This document shows, in pieces, positions 1-7,827 of a DNA stretch of 63,332 nucleotides. The notes under the pieces are model-generated. The model was not told the DNA's origin. It ran no database searches and saw only the letters and a list, made by a program, of their open reading frames with translations. The DNA comes from JBBDRW01 sp040905265 (lineage in GTDB: Bacteria; Bacteroidota; Rhodothermia; Balneolales; Balneolaceae). The DNA lies in NCBI GenBank assembly GCA_040905265.1, contig JBBDRW010000005.1:1-63332 (forward strand). The letters are read 5' to 3'. A program made the position numbers and the translations under genes. How positions within the stretch are numbered: position 1 is the stretch's first letter; each line of letters begins with the position of its first letter.

Positions 1-469
1 GCTCAGGAAGCAGGTACCGCAATGCGACGCCATCATTATAAGCCCGCGCTTCAATGACCAGCCTGCACCCCGGTTCGGAATTCTCTTCCAGTTCCAGAGA
101 GAGGGTGTTGTATCGGGTAGCCACTGAACTCGTTTTTCCGGCAACAAGCTGATACGTTTCTGTGTTATTCTCTGACCTGTTGATTCCGGCAATACGTACA
201 TCGGACCCTAACGGCGCCTCTCCCTCCAGATGCAGTTCCAATCCGGATGCATCAATCAACAGGTTTCCCTTGTAGGAGACAGAGTATAAAACCGGCTCTG
301 CGCCGGAGTCTGACTCTTCCCCGGTTGTAAAGGCCACCTCGATCTGTCCGTCGGGGGACTGGAGTACAGGTTCCTGGCCCTGGGCCACTGCCGGATGGAC
401 ATTAAATCCTGCAAACAGGATGAGGAACCCTGCTGCTATTTGAAAGAATTGGATACGTTTCTTCTTCAT
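1..469 (-). CDS. Glycoside hydrolase family 97 (SusB-like alpha-glucosidase/alpha-galactosidase), N-terminal part
   Basis: This gene enters from the left edge, so only the first 156 codons are present. I read it by translating the reverse strand from the ATG at 469. Residues 1 to about 28 form a signal peptide (KKKR start, hydrophobic core, AVAQ end), so the product is exported to the periplasm or outer membrane. From about residue 36 the pattern SPDGQIEVAF, then PVLYSVSYKGNLLID and ARAYNDGVALRYLLP, is the N-terminal beta-sandwich typical of GH97, a Bacteroidota-rich family of exo-acting alpha-glycosidases. The catalytic barrel lies outside the window, so inverting and retaining types cannot be told apart. 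It sits just downstream of the GH39 gene on the same strand, which suggests a shared role in polysaccharide breakdown. Confidence 0.82.
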   Translation of the reverse strand, partial: MKKKRIQFFQIAAGFLILFAGFNVHPAVAQGQEPVLQSPDGQIEVAFTTGEESDSGAEPVLYSVSYKGNLLIDASGLELHLEGEAPLGSDVRIAGINRSENNTETYQLVAGKTSSVATRYNTLSLELEENSEPGCRLVIEARAYNDGVALRYLLPE

Positions 470-512
470 GAATCTGTTTTTTTATAGTTATTGAATAATC
501 CTGATCAGTTCC

Positions 513-2249
513 TCACCACGTAAGCTGCACCAGTGATACCCCCTGCCGCGGAAGGTCAAATTCAAGATTCACCTGGCCCTCCTCGACATCCGCCCATCGG
601 GGGGAGGTGAACAGCTCCAGCTGGCCTGCATTTCGCAGTGTCTCCAGCTGCTTCCGGGTCAACTGTTGCGGAGCGCCCATCTCTCTCCAGACAGTAAAAG
701 CGTTGCTGTGCTCGTCATCAATCCGGTAGTGGTGAATCTGAACCCGCTCGGCCGGGATACTGCCTACGCTGAGGGCAATTGCTGCAGGCGCTGCCGCAAC
801 GTCATCGTCGTGGTAGTTCCAGACCATCACCGAGGCGGTCTCTCCCTCCAGGCTGGCCAGCCCGTGGATGTCCGGCTCACTGCGGACTCCCTCCGCGATA
901 ATCGTTTCTGCCGTGTAGGGGCTTTCGCTCTCTACGGCGACACGGTCGCCGCCCATCAGGCCGAACATGCGCATCACATTCAAGACCGGTTTGCTTATGT
1001 TGTGGGTTGTGGAGAAGGATCGGAACCCGGAGAAGAGCGGGAAATCCGGGAAGGTGAATGTCCAGCTGATCGCTCCCTGGAAATTGGTTCCGAAGCGGTC
1101 GGCCAATTCATATTTCCTGGCAAAGGAGGCGGCGGTATAACTGGAGAACATCGTCCCGTTCCGATAATCATTTTCGGAGTAGCCGAACACGCGGCCGCAG
1201 GCGGCGCACCCCTCCGGATCGGATTCACCGAGAATGACCGGCAGGTCCCGGAACTCGGGAAATGAATCCAGGATTTCAAAACCTGCTTCAAGCTGGCGGA
1301 GCTGGTTGCCCATCCCCATCCGTACATGTCCGTCCCGGGTCATCGACGGCGAGCCCTTGGCGTGGAAGCCGAAGAAGTCGATCGGGGAACCGGTTTCTCC
1401 CGTCGCATAGTTGGTTCCGCTCCGACAGTGTTCGAGAAACTCCCTCAGAAACGAGGAGGCTCCGGACGAAGATGCACCGGCTGAATTCGGGCCGCCGATT
1501 TTTGCTGTCGGAAGTGCCCGTTTTACCCCGTCGGCCGCGTAGTCGTAGAGCTTGAAAAACTCTTCACGGGTTCCCTGCCAGTAGGAGATGTTGGGCTCGT
1601 TCCAGGGCTGCCAGTACCAGCTCTCCACCTCTTCCTGCCCGTAACGCTCGACTGAGTGCCGCACCCACTCGTAGATCAGCTCACCCCATTTTTCATAATC
1701 GTTCGGGGGGTAGGCCCAGCCGGTATAGACGTCATTGTAGGGATCACCCGGCTCCCAGTAGTGCCGGTAGGGGCCGTCGTGGGATGTCAACGCTTTTGGC
1801 ATAAAGCCGATCTCCATCATCGGTTTCATGCCGCGGTCGATCCAGGTGTCCACAATCCGGTCCATCATCTCGAAATCGTAGACCGGATTCCCCTCCTCAT
1901 CTTCGGTATAGACGTTGGTTGACCCCCATTTCAGGGCAATCGGGGAGCCTTCATGCGTGTTGAGCAGGTTATGGGCACGGACGTAGACCGGTACTTTCGA
2001 CAAATTGGCGTAGTCGGTCAGCAGCCCCCTGCCGTCGGGAAGGTAGGTATAGTTGCCCTCATCGTACCCGATGTAGGCCCAGGCCGGGGTCAGTTCTCCC
2101 ACCGTTTGGCTCAGGTCCACGTGGATGGCCACCGGATCTTCCGGCAGCGGTTGCCGGATCTGCGTGGATGAAACAGCAGCAAGAGAAATCACAAGAATAG
2201 CGCCAGTAACAGCAAGTCGTGCCGTTCGAATAAGATGTGATACGATCAT
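513..2249 (-). CDS. Glycoside hydrolase family 39, probable exported beta-xylosidase
   Basis: The 578-residue protein has an N-terminal signal or anchor segment (residues about 9-28) followed by a GH39-type (beta/alpha)8 barrel. The general acid/base is probably E218 in the WNEPN motif, and the nucleophile E342 in the strand reading VILGESDPEG. Both positions and the spacing are as expected for GH39 enzymes, which are retaining beta-xylosidases or alpha-iduronidases. The length is ordinary for the family. It is followed 43 bp downstream by a GH97 enzyme on the same strand, so the pair is probably co-transcribed for glycan use. Substrate is inferred only from family: xylo-oligosaccharides are most likely, but GH39 includes other activities. 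No SusC/SusD genes are visible here. Confidence 0.85.
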   Translation of the reverse strand: MIVSHLIRTARLAVTGAILVISLAAVSSTQIRQPLPEDPVAIHVDLSQTVGELTPAWAYIGYDEGNYTYLPDGRGLLTDYANLSKVPVYVRAHNLLNTHEGSPIALKWGSTNVYTEDEEGNPVYDFEMMDRIVDTWIDRGMKPMMEIGFMPKALTSHDGPYRHYWEPGDPYNDVYTGWAYPPNDYEKWGELIYEWVRHSVERYGQEEVESWYWQPWNEPNISYWQGTREEFFKLYDYAADGVKRALPTAKIGGPNSAGASSSGASSFLREFLEHCRSGTNYATGETGSPIDFFGFHAKGSPSMTRDGHVRMGMGNQLRQLEAGFEILDSFPEFRDLPVILGESDPEGCAACGRVFGYSENDYRNGTMFSSYTAASFARKYELADRFGTNFQGAISWTFTFPDFPLFSGFRSFSTTHNISKPVLNVMRMFGLMGGDRVAVESESPYTAETIIAEGVRSEPDIHGLASLEGETASVMVWNYHDDDVAAAPAAIALSVGSIPAERVQIHHYRIDDEHSNAFTVWREMGAPQQLTRKQLETLRNAGQLELFTSPRWADVEEGQVNLEFDLPRQGVSLVQLTW

Positions 2250-2417
2250 AAAACCTGGTTATATGAAGTTAGGATTGTCATGAATCAATGCCGATACAAC
2301 ACGATCGGCCAGATGAATAAAGATACTGCCGGGCCTGCAGAATCTTCATGGACGGTTTCAAACCAACTATAACAAAAAATCTGGTAAGATGAGAACCGCC
2401 GGCCCGATCACAGAGCC

Positions 2418-2465
2418 TTCGAAATGGTTCCTCACTTCAACCGTAGTTGTGATAAACCATTCGAA
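2418..2465. terminator. Hairpin downstream of the methyltransferase gene
   Basis: An inverted repeat pairs 2418-2429 with 2455-2465 (TTCGAAATGGTT against AACCATTCGAA, one bulge). It continues inward through CAAC/GTTG around a CGTA loop. It starts about 10 bp past the stop of the minus-strand methyltransferase gene, where an end-of-transcript hairpin would be expected. There is no clear T-run on the minus strand after it, so it may be an mRNA 3'-end stabiliser rather than an intrinsic terminator. Confidence 0.45.
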
Positions 2466-2475
2466 TAGTTCCTCG

Positions 2476-3036
2476 TCAGCCGTCCGATTTTGAACAGGTA
2501 TAGACAAAGGCGGGCGGAATATTCAGAATCGTATAATCGATGCTGACGTCCTGAAAAACTCTCTTCAGTTCATTCAATTTTCCCAGGCTGTACTGATACT
2601 GGATAAACAGGCCGCCGGGTTTTAATCTCTCTTTCACCTTGATCAGAAGCGTCAATACCTCCCGTTGTTTGAGCAGGGTGAGTGGAAGGCTCGAAACGAT
2701 ATAGTCGACTTCCTCTCCTTCAGCAAGGTACTCCTTGCTGTCAAAGTTCAGTGCATTCTCTTTGATGACCCGAACCCTCGGGTCGCCGGCAAATTTTTCG
2801 TTGGCAAAGTGGTAGAAATCGTCATTCAGTTCAAAGGAGAGCAATGTTGAGTCCTCAGACATCCCCGACAGAATCGCTTCGGTCATGCAACCGTCCCCGG
2901 TTCCGAATTCTACGTATATCTGCTTTCCCTCAAAGCTGATATTCTTCATCATGTCATGGACCAGATGACGGGAACTGGGCCTGATAGTCCCGGTCTGTTT
3001 GATCGACCGAATCGATGTCGTAAAAAAGTTTTTCAA
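2476..3036 (-). CDS. PmtA-like / rRNA-dimethylase-like SAM methyltransferase
   Basis: A 186-residue class I SAM-dependent methyltransferase. Motif I is visible as YVEFGTGDGCMTEAI (about residues 41-55). An acidic ribose-binding position follows in LLSFELNDDF, then the motif IV-like segment VDYIVSSLPLTLL. The SSLPL signature and the C-terminal IPPAFVYTC ending resemble the COG3963 group, annotated as phospholipid N-methyltransferases related to PmtA, rather than true KsgA. It lies 81 bp downstream of a VTT/DedA membrane protein on the same strand, so a lipid-related role fits. Substrate (phosphatidylethanolamine or another amine lipid) is an inference from family only. Confidence 0.72.
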   Translation of the reverse strand: MKNFFTTSIRSIKQTGTIRPSSRHLVHDMMKNISFEGKQIYVEFGTGDGCMTEAILSGMSEDSTLLSFELNDDFYHFANEKFAGDPRVRVIKENALNFDSKEYLAEGEEVDYIVSSLPLTLLKQREVLTLLIKVKERLKPGGLFIQYQYSLGKLNELKRVFQDVSIDYTILNIPPAFVYTCSKSDG

Positions 3037-3117
3037 AGAGTGACCCTTACTTCAATGGTATGAAAATGAATTGTGTTGTGGGATTTCCGTACAAACTCCG
3101 GCTTGTGTCAGACCCGG

Positions 3118-3693
3118 CTACCCGATCAACAGAGTAAAAATCGATGACCCGGCGTAAACATAAAAAATATTCAGCGTTAGTTCTCCAATAAACACCCCAC
3201 CAAGAACAAACCGGACCGGCATTTTGATGATTCCCCCTGCGTAACAGATCAAATCGGTCGGTACAAGAGGGAAAAATGCCCATCCTGTTACAATAGCGAA
3301 TGCCCTTGGATGTTGCAACCTCTCTTGCCAAACGGCCACAGCATCCGGATATTTCGATTCCAGATAGCCGCTGAACCCGAGTATATCAGAAAAATAATAG
3401 ATACAGGTTGCGGAAAAGAGTACACCGGCCATGGAGATGATGAGCACCAGAAGCAGCATATCAGGAAAGAGAATAGCACCTCCAAGGACAAACGGAGTAC
3501 TGGGAATCATAAAGAATCCGCGGATAAACGTGACAAGTATATAGACAACCAGAAGCTCTGTCTGAAAGGTTTCCAAAACATGTACCAGTGACTTTGCAGT
3601 AAAGAGCCCTGGATAAATCAAATAGGTTAGAAAGACGGCTGCAATGGACAGGAGCCAGACGGTATAGACGATCTTTTTTCCTGTTTCAATCAT
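3118..3693 (-). CDS. TVP38/TMEM64-type VTT (DedA superfamily) membrane protein
   Basis: A 191-residue inner-membrane protein with about five hydrophobic segments. The VTT core is recognisable: a re-entrant segment RGFFMIPSTPFVLGGAI (about residues 59-75) and the motif FAIVTGWAFFPLVPTDLICYAGGI (about 131-154). FxxxPxxPxDxxxYxAG is a hallmark of TVP38/TMEM64 proteins. DedA and VTT proteins act in membrane lipid homeostasis, and several move or scramble lipids. Here the gene precedes a lipid-type methyltransferase, probably in one transcript. The transported lipid cannot be told from sequence. Confidence 0.82.
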   Translation of the reverse strand: MIETGKKIVYTVWLLSIAAVFLTYLIYPGLFTAKSLVHVLETFQTELLVVYILVTFIRGFFMIPSTPFVLGGAILFPDMLLLVLIISMAGVLFSATCIYYFSDILGFSGYLESKYPDAVAVWQERLQHPRAFAIVTGWAFFPLVPTDLICYAGGIIKMPVRFVLGGVFIGELTLNIFYVYAGSSIFTLLIG

Positions 3694-3865
3694 GATATCA
3701 AATAAAAATTCCGGATCGTTGAAATTGCATTTTTTCCTCTGAATCGTAAAGTGAAAGTGTACTCGTTGTAAACATATACGTCTGCCCCATGATCAGTTAG
3801 TGTACCAATAGGCCTAAGCTGTAAGTAAATATCCGAACCATAAACCGTTTCTTCAACGTCCCCTT

Positions 3866-5110
3866 CTACTCATAGCGCAGCGACTCTACCGGATCTACGC
3901 GGGCTGCTTTTATCGCTGGGAAGATTCCGGCGAGCAGTCCGATGGCCGCCAGTACCCCGGTGGTGAGCAGTACAGCCAGTTGTGAAATTTCCGGATGGCC
4001 GAGAAACTCGCCGGCCCCCTCCTGAAGGTTCAAAGCCAGTACCCCCTCTACAATTCCGACAGAGATGAGCAGGCCGATCAGGCCACCCGTAAAAGAGATC
4101 ATCAGGGATTCAACAATGAACTGGGTGATGATGTGCGACTTGCGTGCACCAAGCGCCATCTTGAGGCCAATCTCTTTCGTCCTCTCCTTGACCACCACAA
4201 ACATGATATTGGCGACCCCGACACCTGCAATCATCAGGGTAAAGAACCCGACCGTAAACAGAAACATCTCCAGTCCGTTCGCCACCTGCCGGTTCATCTC
4301 TTCCATCTCGATAAAATCCCACATCGGTATCGCCTGTTCATCGTCCGGATGAAATTTATACTTGGTCGAGAATATGGAGATGACCCCCTCTTTGATCTCT
4401 TCCTGAAGAGACGGAGCGGATGGGCGGATCAGAATTGAACCAACCGTACGATCACCGTACATATTCCGGAAGGTTGTATAGGGGATCACCGGCCGGTCAG
4501 AATCGGGCCCGTTGTTCATGGACGTCTGCATCTTCGGCTGCATCACACCAATAACCGTAAACGGTATGCCGTCCAGTTCCATCTGACGGCCAACCGGATC
4601 AAGATCTCCAAAAAGCTGCTTCGCCAGTTCATCACCCAGAAAGGCCACTTTTCTCATCTCATCGACATCTCCCTGATTGATAAAGCGCCCTCCCTGAACA
4701 GGATACATCGTCCGCATAATCTCAAAATCGGGATTGACCCCTTCCATATAGGTAGTGGTAATAGTCTCGTCAACTTTCAGCCGGACTCCCCACCGTCCGT
4801 ACTGCGGGCTGGCGTAGTCAATTCCTGGCAGCGCCCGCTGCAAAAGATCCACATCCTCCTCTACATATCGAATCTGGCGGCCAATACCGAGGCCTTCATA
4901 ATTCATACTGGTCTGGCCACCATAGATGATAATCACCTGGTTGCCGGCTCCAAGCATTCCGTTCATCATACTGCTGCCAAGCCCCCGGCCAAATGCGAGG
5001 AGCAAAATGACGGAGAGCGTACCCCAGGCAATGGCCACAATGGTCAGAAACGAACGCAGCTTCTGCCTGCTCAAATCGGTAAAAAATTCACGGATCAGTA
5101 CGTTCCACAT
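3866..5110 (-). CDS. MacB/FtsX-type ABC transporter permease (second of pair)
   Basis: This 414-residue permease has a MacB-like layout: one N-terminal TM helix (about 21-42), a large MacB_PCD periplasmic domain (about 45-270), and three C-terminal FtsX helices. The segment just before TM2 contains VVVKERTKEIGLKMALGAR, a highly conserved FtsX-family coupling region. No ATP-binding domain is fused, unlike E. coli MacB. It is the last gene of a minus-strand unit: adaptor, permease 1, then this gene 94 bp further on. The gap to permease 1 holds a strong hairpin of the heptad repeat family. The likely role is a heterodimeric permease of a tripartite export or lipoprotein-type machine. Cargo is unknown. 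Confidence 0.9.
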   Translation of the reverse strand: MWNVLIREFFTDLSRQKLRSFLTIVAIAWGTLSVILLLAFGRGLGSSMMNGMLGAGNQVIIIYGGQTSMNYEGLGIGRQIRYVEEDVDLLQRALPGIDYASPQYGRWGVRLKVDETITTTYMEGVNPDFEIMRTMYPVQGGRFINQGDVDEMRKVAFLGDELAKQLFGDLDPVGRQMELDGIPFTVIGVMQPKMQTSMNNGPDSDRPVIPYTTFRNMYGDRTVGSILIRPSAPSLQEEIKEGVISIFSTKYKFHPDDEQAIPMWDFIEMEEMNRQVANGLEMFLFTVGFFTLMIAGVGVANIMFVVVKERTKEIGLKMALGARKSHIITQFIVESLMISFTGGLIGLLISVGIVEGVLALNLQEGAGEFLGHPEISQLAVLLTTGVLAAIGLLAGIFPAIKAARVDPVESLRYE

Positions 5111-5120
5111 TGGATTGTAT

Positions 5121-5199
5121 TAGGTGATAGAAATAGGGGATAGGTGATAGTTCTTGACCAGGGAGAACTATCACCTATTCCCTGTATTCTTTATTCTGC
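5121..5199. repeat. Heptad palindromic repeat, family 1, copy A
   Basis: A hairpin pairs 5135-5154 with 5164-5183: 19 of 20 positions match, with a 9-nt loop. The outer flank of the right arm reads CACCTAT, TCCCTGT, ATTCTTT, ATTCTGC, four consecutive 7-bp units with CT always at positions 4-5. The element lies between two same-strand permease genes of one operon. It would therefore be transcribed and could form an mRNA stem that lowers downstream expression or protects upstream mRNA. Related copies lie at 7.7, 12.4 and 24.8 kb. Confidence 0.85.
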
Positions 5200-5204
5200 C
5201 CTTT

Positions 5205-6434
5205 TCATCTTCGCAAACAGTCAATAATATCAAGCCGGGAGGCTCTCCAGGCCGGCATCAGGCCGGATGCCAGCCCGACGAATCCAAGTACAACAAATGC
5301 GATTATGCCGACTTCCGGCGCAAAATAAGGCGCGCCTACAGCCTCCCGGATCGGGATATCCTGCAGCAGTTGGACAAGCACCCACCCGATCAGATATCCG
5401 GCCATAGCGCCCAGTGCAACAATCATAAAGGTTTCCAGAAAAAACTGCCCCATAATGTGATATCGTTTGGCCCCGGCCGAACGCCGGATGCCAATCTCTT
5501 TCATCCGTTCCTGTACGACGACAAACATGATGTTCGCCACACCGATACCGCCCACAGCAAGGGTGAAGAAACCGATCAGCCCCAGAAATCCATTGATCCC
5601 CAAAAACATAACGTCGATAAAGGACCAGAACTCATTCGTATCCCAGATCCCGATCGTATCCATATCCGACGGGTCAAACCGGTGTTTGCGCCCGAACACC
5701 TCATAGATCTGTGTGCGGATCGATTCAGAGAGAGCCGGATCTTCCGGTACGTAAAGAATATTCCGGATATAATCGGTTCCCATGAATGTGGAGAAAGTGG
5801 TAGCCGGTATAAAAGCCCGGTCCTGATCCTGCTGGGTATAAGAGGAATTTTGAATTTTCTCCTTCATCACACCGATCACGGTGAAAGGTGTATCCCGAAC
5901 CGTTACCTGCTTCCCGACCGGATCGTCATTGCCAAAGAGATTCTCAGCCAGCCGGTTTCCAAGAAAGATGACCCTTCGGCGCTGTTCAATATCGAAATCA
6001 TTGATCCAGCGTCCCCCCTCTCTCTCGAAAATATTGCGCATATCACTATAGACGGGATAGATACCCCCGACCATAGAGTTCCGGCGATTCTCTCCAAATC
6101 TGATCTGAAAGTTTTCGGTATACTCCGGAGTCACGATCCGCACACCACGCACCTGATCCCGCAGCATCCAGGCATCCGATTCCCGAAATCGAATCGGCCG
6201 GCCAATCCCATACCCCTCAAACGGCTTGGTCGTCTGCCCCTGAAACATGATGGCGATCTGCTCCCCCATTCCGCGCATGTTCAATACCGTCTGATCGCGG
6301 AACCCAGTCCCGAAAGCGAGCAGCAGAATCAGCGTAGCCGTACCCCACATAATTCCGAAAAGAGTCAGAAAGCTACGGAGCCGCTGCTGGTTCAGGTTCC
6401 GGAACAGTTCCGCTATAAGAGTGGTCAGGGGCAT
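5205..6434 (-). CDS. MacB/FtsX-type ABC transporter permease (first of pair)
   Basis: A 409-residue protein with the same architecture as its neighbour: N-terminal TM (about 20-42), MacB_PCD periplasmic domain, then three FtsX TM helices. The conserved FVVVQERMKEIGIRRSAGAK segment (about 310-329) precedes TM3. The start codon overlaps the adaptor stop by one base (TAATG), indicating translational coupling. The pair of paralogous permeases suggests a heterodimer as in many Bacteroidota MacB-like systems, where the ATPase is a separate gene. No such ATPase is present in this window. A 477-codon antisense open frame over this gene is a codon-bias shadow. Confidence 0.9.
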   Translation of the reverse strand: MPLTTLIAELFRNLNQQRLRSFLTLFGIMWGTATLILLLAFGTGFRDQTVLNMRGMGEQIAIMFQGQTTKPFEGYGIGRPIRFRESDAWMLRDQVRGVRIVTPEYTENFQIRFGENRRNSMVGGIYPVYSDMRNIFEREGGRWINDFDIEQRRRVIFLGNRLAENLFGNDDPVGKQVTVRDTPFTVIGVMKEKIQNSSYTQQDQDRAFIPATTFSTFMGTDYIRNILYVPEDPALSESIRTQIYEVFGRKHRFDPSDMDTIGIWDTNEFWSFIDVMFLGINGFLGLIGFFTLAVGGIGVANIMFVVVQERMKEIGIRRSAGAKRYHIMGQFFLETFMIVALGAMAGYLIGWVLVQLLQDIPIREAVGAPYFAPEVGIIAFVVLGFVGLASGLMPAWRASRLDIIDCLRR

Positions 6435-7558
6435 TATCGGACAGTAAGCGTTCTCGTCGGGCGCTCCAGAACCTGTTCGCCTTCCGAAAGGCCTTCAAGG
6501 ACCTCGACGGTTATCGCATCGCTCAACCCGAGCTCAACCTCTCGCTCCACACGGCTTCCCGGCTCCTCTCCCGGCAGTTCAACGTAAGATGTCCCATCAT
6601 CCCTGACGGAGACAACCCGCTCCGGGATGGTTATCACCTCCGCAACACGCCGGATAATGATATCTGCATTTGCCGAATACCCGGCCCGGAGAACCGACCC
6701 GCCGGCGTCTATGATCCTGATTTCAACCGGAAAGACCGTGGCATTATCCTGTTGTCTCGCCTTCAGTGAAATTTTTGTGATCTCGCCCTTGACAATCGTT
6801 CCCGGCAGTGCCCCGATCTTTATCTCCGCCGGCAGCCCTTCGGCCAGTTTTCCGACATCAATTTCATCAACGGTTCCATTGAAGAAGAGATGTTCCATTG
6901 CCGCAATGGTCATCAAAGCAGTCCCCGCCTGATAGGAGGTAAGCGGGACAACCGGGTCGCCCTCATCCACGATCGTCTCCAGGATATATCCGTCTATAGG
7001 TGCCCGGATGACGGACTCAATCAGCGTATCTCCCACTACGATTCGTCCGGATTCCAGCAGTTGCAGACGCTCTTCGTTCATCTGAACCCGAACGAGCAGA
7101 TCGTTGTACTGAAGTTGTATCTGCTCATAATCCTGCACAGATACAAGATTCCGCTCCCGGAGCGACCGAACCCTCGCAAGCTCTTTTGCCAGGGTCTCCT
7201 CTTCAATTCGGGTTCTCTCCAGATTACGTTTCGCTTCTGCCAGTTCCAGCGGGGTCGGGTCCGGCCGCACTTCCACAAGTGGATCTCCCTTCCGGACATA
7301 ATCCCCTTCTTCCGCATAAATCTGGTTGACCACTCCGGAGATCTTCGATTTCACCTCGATCTCATTCTCCGGCTCGATGGTACCTGTTGCAAGCGCTTTT
7401 TCGATCACTGTGCCGCGTTCTGCAGCGATCAGGTTCTCCGGCTGCCCCTGCTCTTCCGAGCCCTGGCTCCAGGAGTAGTAGAAAAATCCGCCACCCAGTA
7501 CAATGATGGTACAGATGGAGATCCAAATTCGTTTTTTTCGTTTATTCTGTTTTCCCAT
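6434..7558 (-). CDS. MacA/HlyD-type periplasmic adaptor (membrane fusion protein)
   Basis: 374 residues with an N-terminal signal anchor (about 9-28, after a KQNKRKKR start). A barrel-sandwich/biotinyl-lipoyl-like half starts near VIEKALATGTIEPENEIEVKS. A coiled-coil hairpin rich in R, E and L follows (about 105-165), with the second lipoyl half at VIRAPIDGYIL and a beta-barrel and membrane-proximal domain at the end. This is the classic efflux adaptor order. It heads a three-gene minus-strand unit and is translationally coupled to the first permease. It would bridge the inner-membrane permeases to an outer-membrane channel. Neither a TolC-like channel nor an ATPase is encoded nearby. Confidence 0.9.
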   Translation of the reverse strand: MGKQNKRKKRIWISICTIIVLGGGFFYYSWSQGSEEQGQPENLIAAERGTVIEKALATGTIEPENEIEVKSKISGVVNQIYAEEGDYVRKGDPLVEVRPDPTPLELAEAKRNLERTRIEEETLAKELARVRSLRERNLVSVQDYEQIQLQYNDLLVRVQMNEERLQLLESGRIVVGDTLIESVIRAPIDGYILETIVDEGDPVVPLTSYQAGTALMTIAAMEHLFFNGTVDEIDVGKLAEGLPAEIKIGALPGTIVKGEITKISLKARQQDNATVFPVEIRIIDAGGSVLRAGYSANADIIIRRVAEVITIPERVVSVRDDGTSYVELPGEEPGSRVEREVELGLSDAITVEVLEGLSEGEQVLERPTRTLTVR

Positions 7559-7654
7559 AATGATTCATCCGATTCAGTTCCCGATTTGAACTGCAATACG
7601 GAGGAATCCGGAAAAAAGTTTCCGAAGCCACGGAAAGATTCTTTTGAGGGAAGA

Positions 7655-7827
7655 GGGGAAAGGAAACAGAAGATAGGGAATAGGGGATAGTTCTCGTTGA
7701 TCAAGAACTTTTCTGAATTCAACCCATAACTCGCCCGGAGTGCAGGCCTCCGGGGCCACCTCGTTCTGACTCCTGAACTCTGTATTCTTACATTCACCTA
7801 TTTCCTGTCACCTATCCCCTAAATTCT
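7655..7827. repeat. Heptad palindromic repeat, family 1, copy B
   Basis: The left part (7675-7708) contains AGGGAATAGGGGATAGTTCT followed by the palindromic centre TTGATCAAGAAC. The right part (about 7770-7827) is in 7-bp register: CTCCTGA, ACTCTGT, ATTCTTA, a 4-bp slip, then CACCTAT, TTCCTGT, CACCTAT, CCCCTAA, ATTCTAA. AGGGGATA at 7682-7689 pairs with TATCCCCT at 7813-7820. The final heptads overlap the stop codon of the oxidoreductase gene, so the repeat forms the last codons and stop of that gene. It separates the oxidoreductase from the downstream efflux adaptor gene. Confidence 0.8.

Noticed and set aside
666..1265. 199-codon plus-strand open frame opposite GH39
   Set aside because: Antisense shadow of a convincing GH39 gene. 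No conserved pattern.
5154..6587. 477-codon plus-strand open frame opposite the first permease
   Set aside because: It exactly overlays the well-supported permease gene in antisense. Its composition (rich in P, H, R, S) and lack of any domain show it is a codon-bias shadow.
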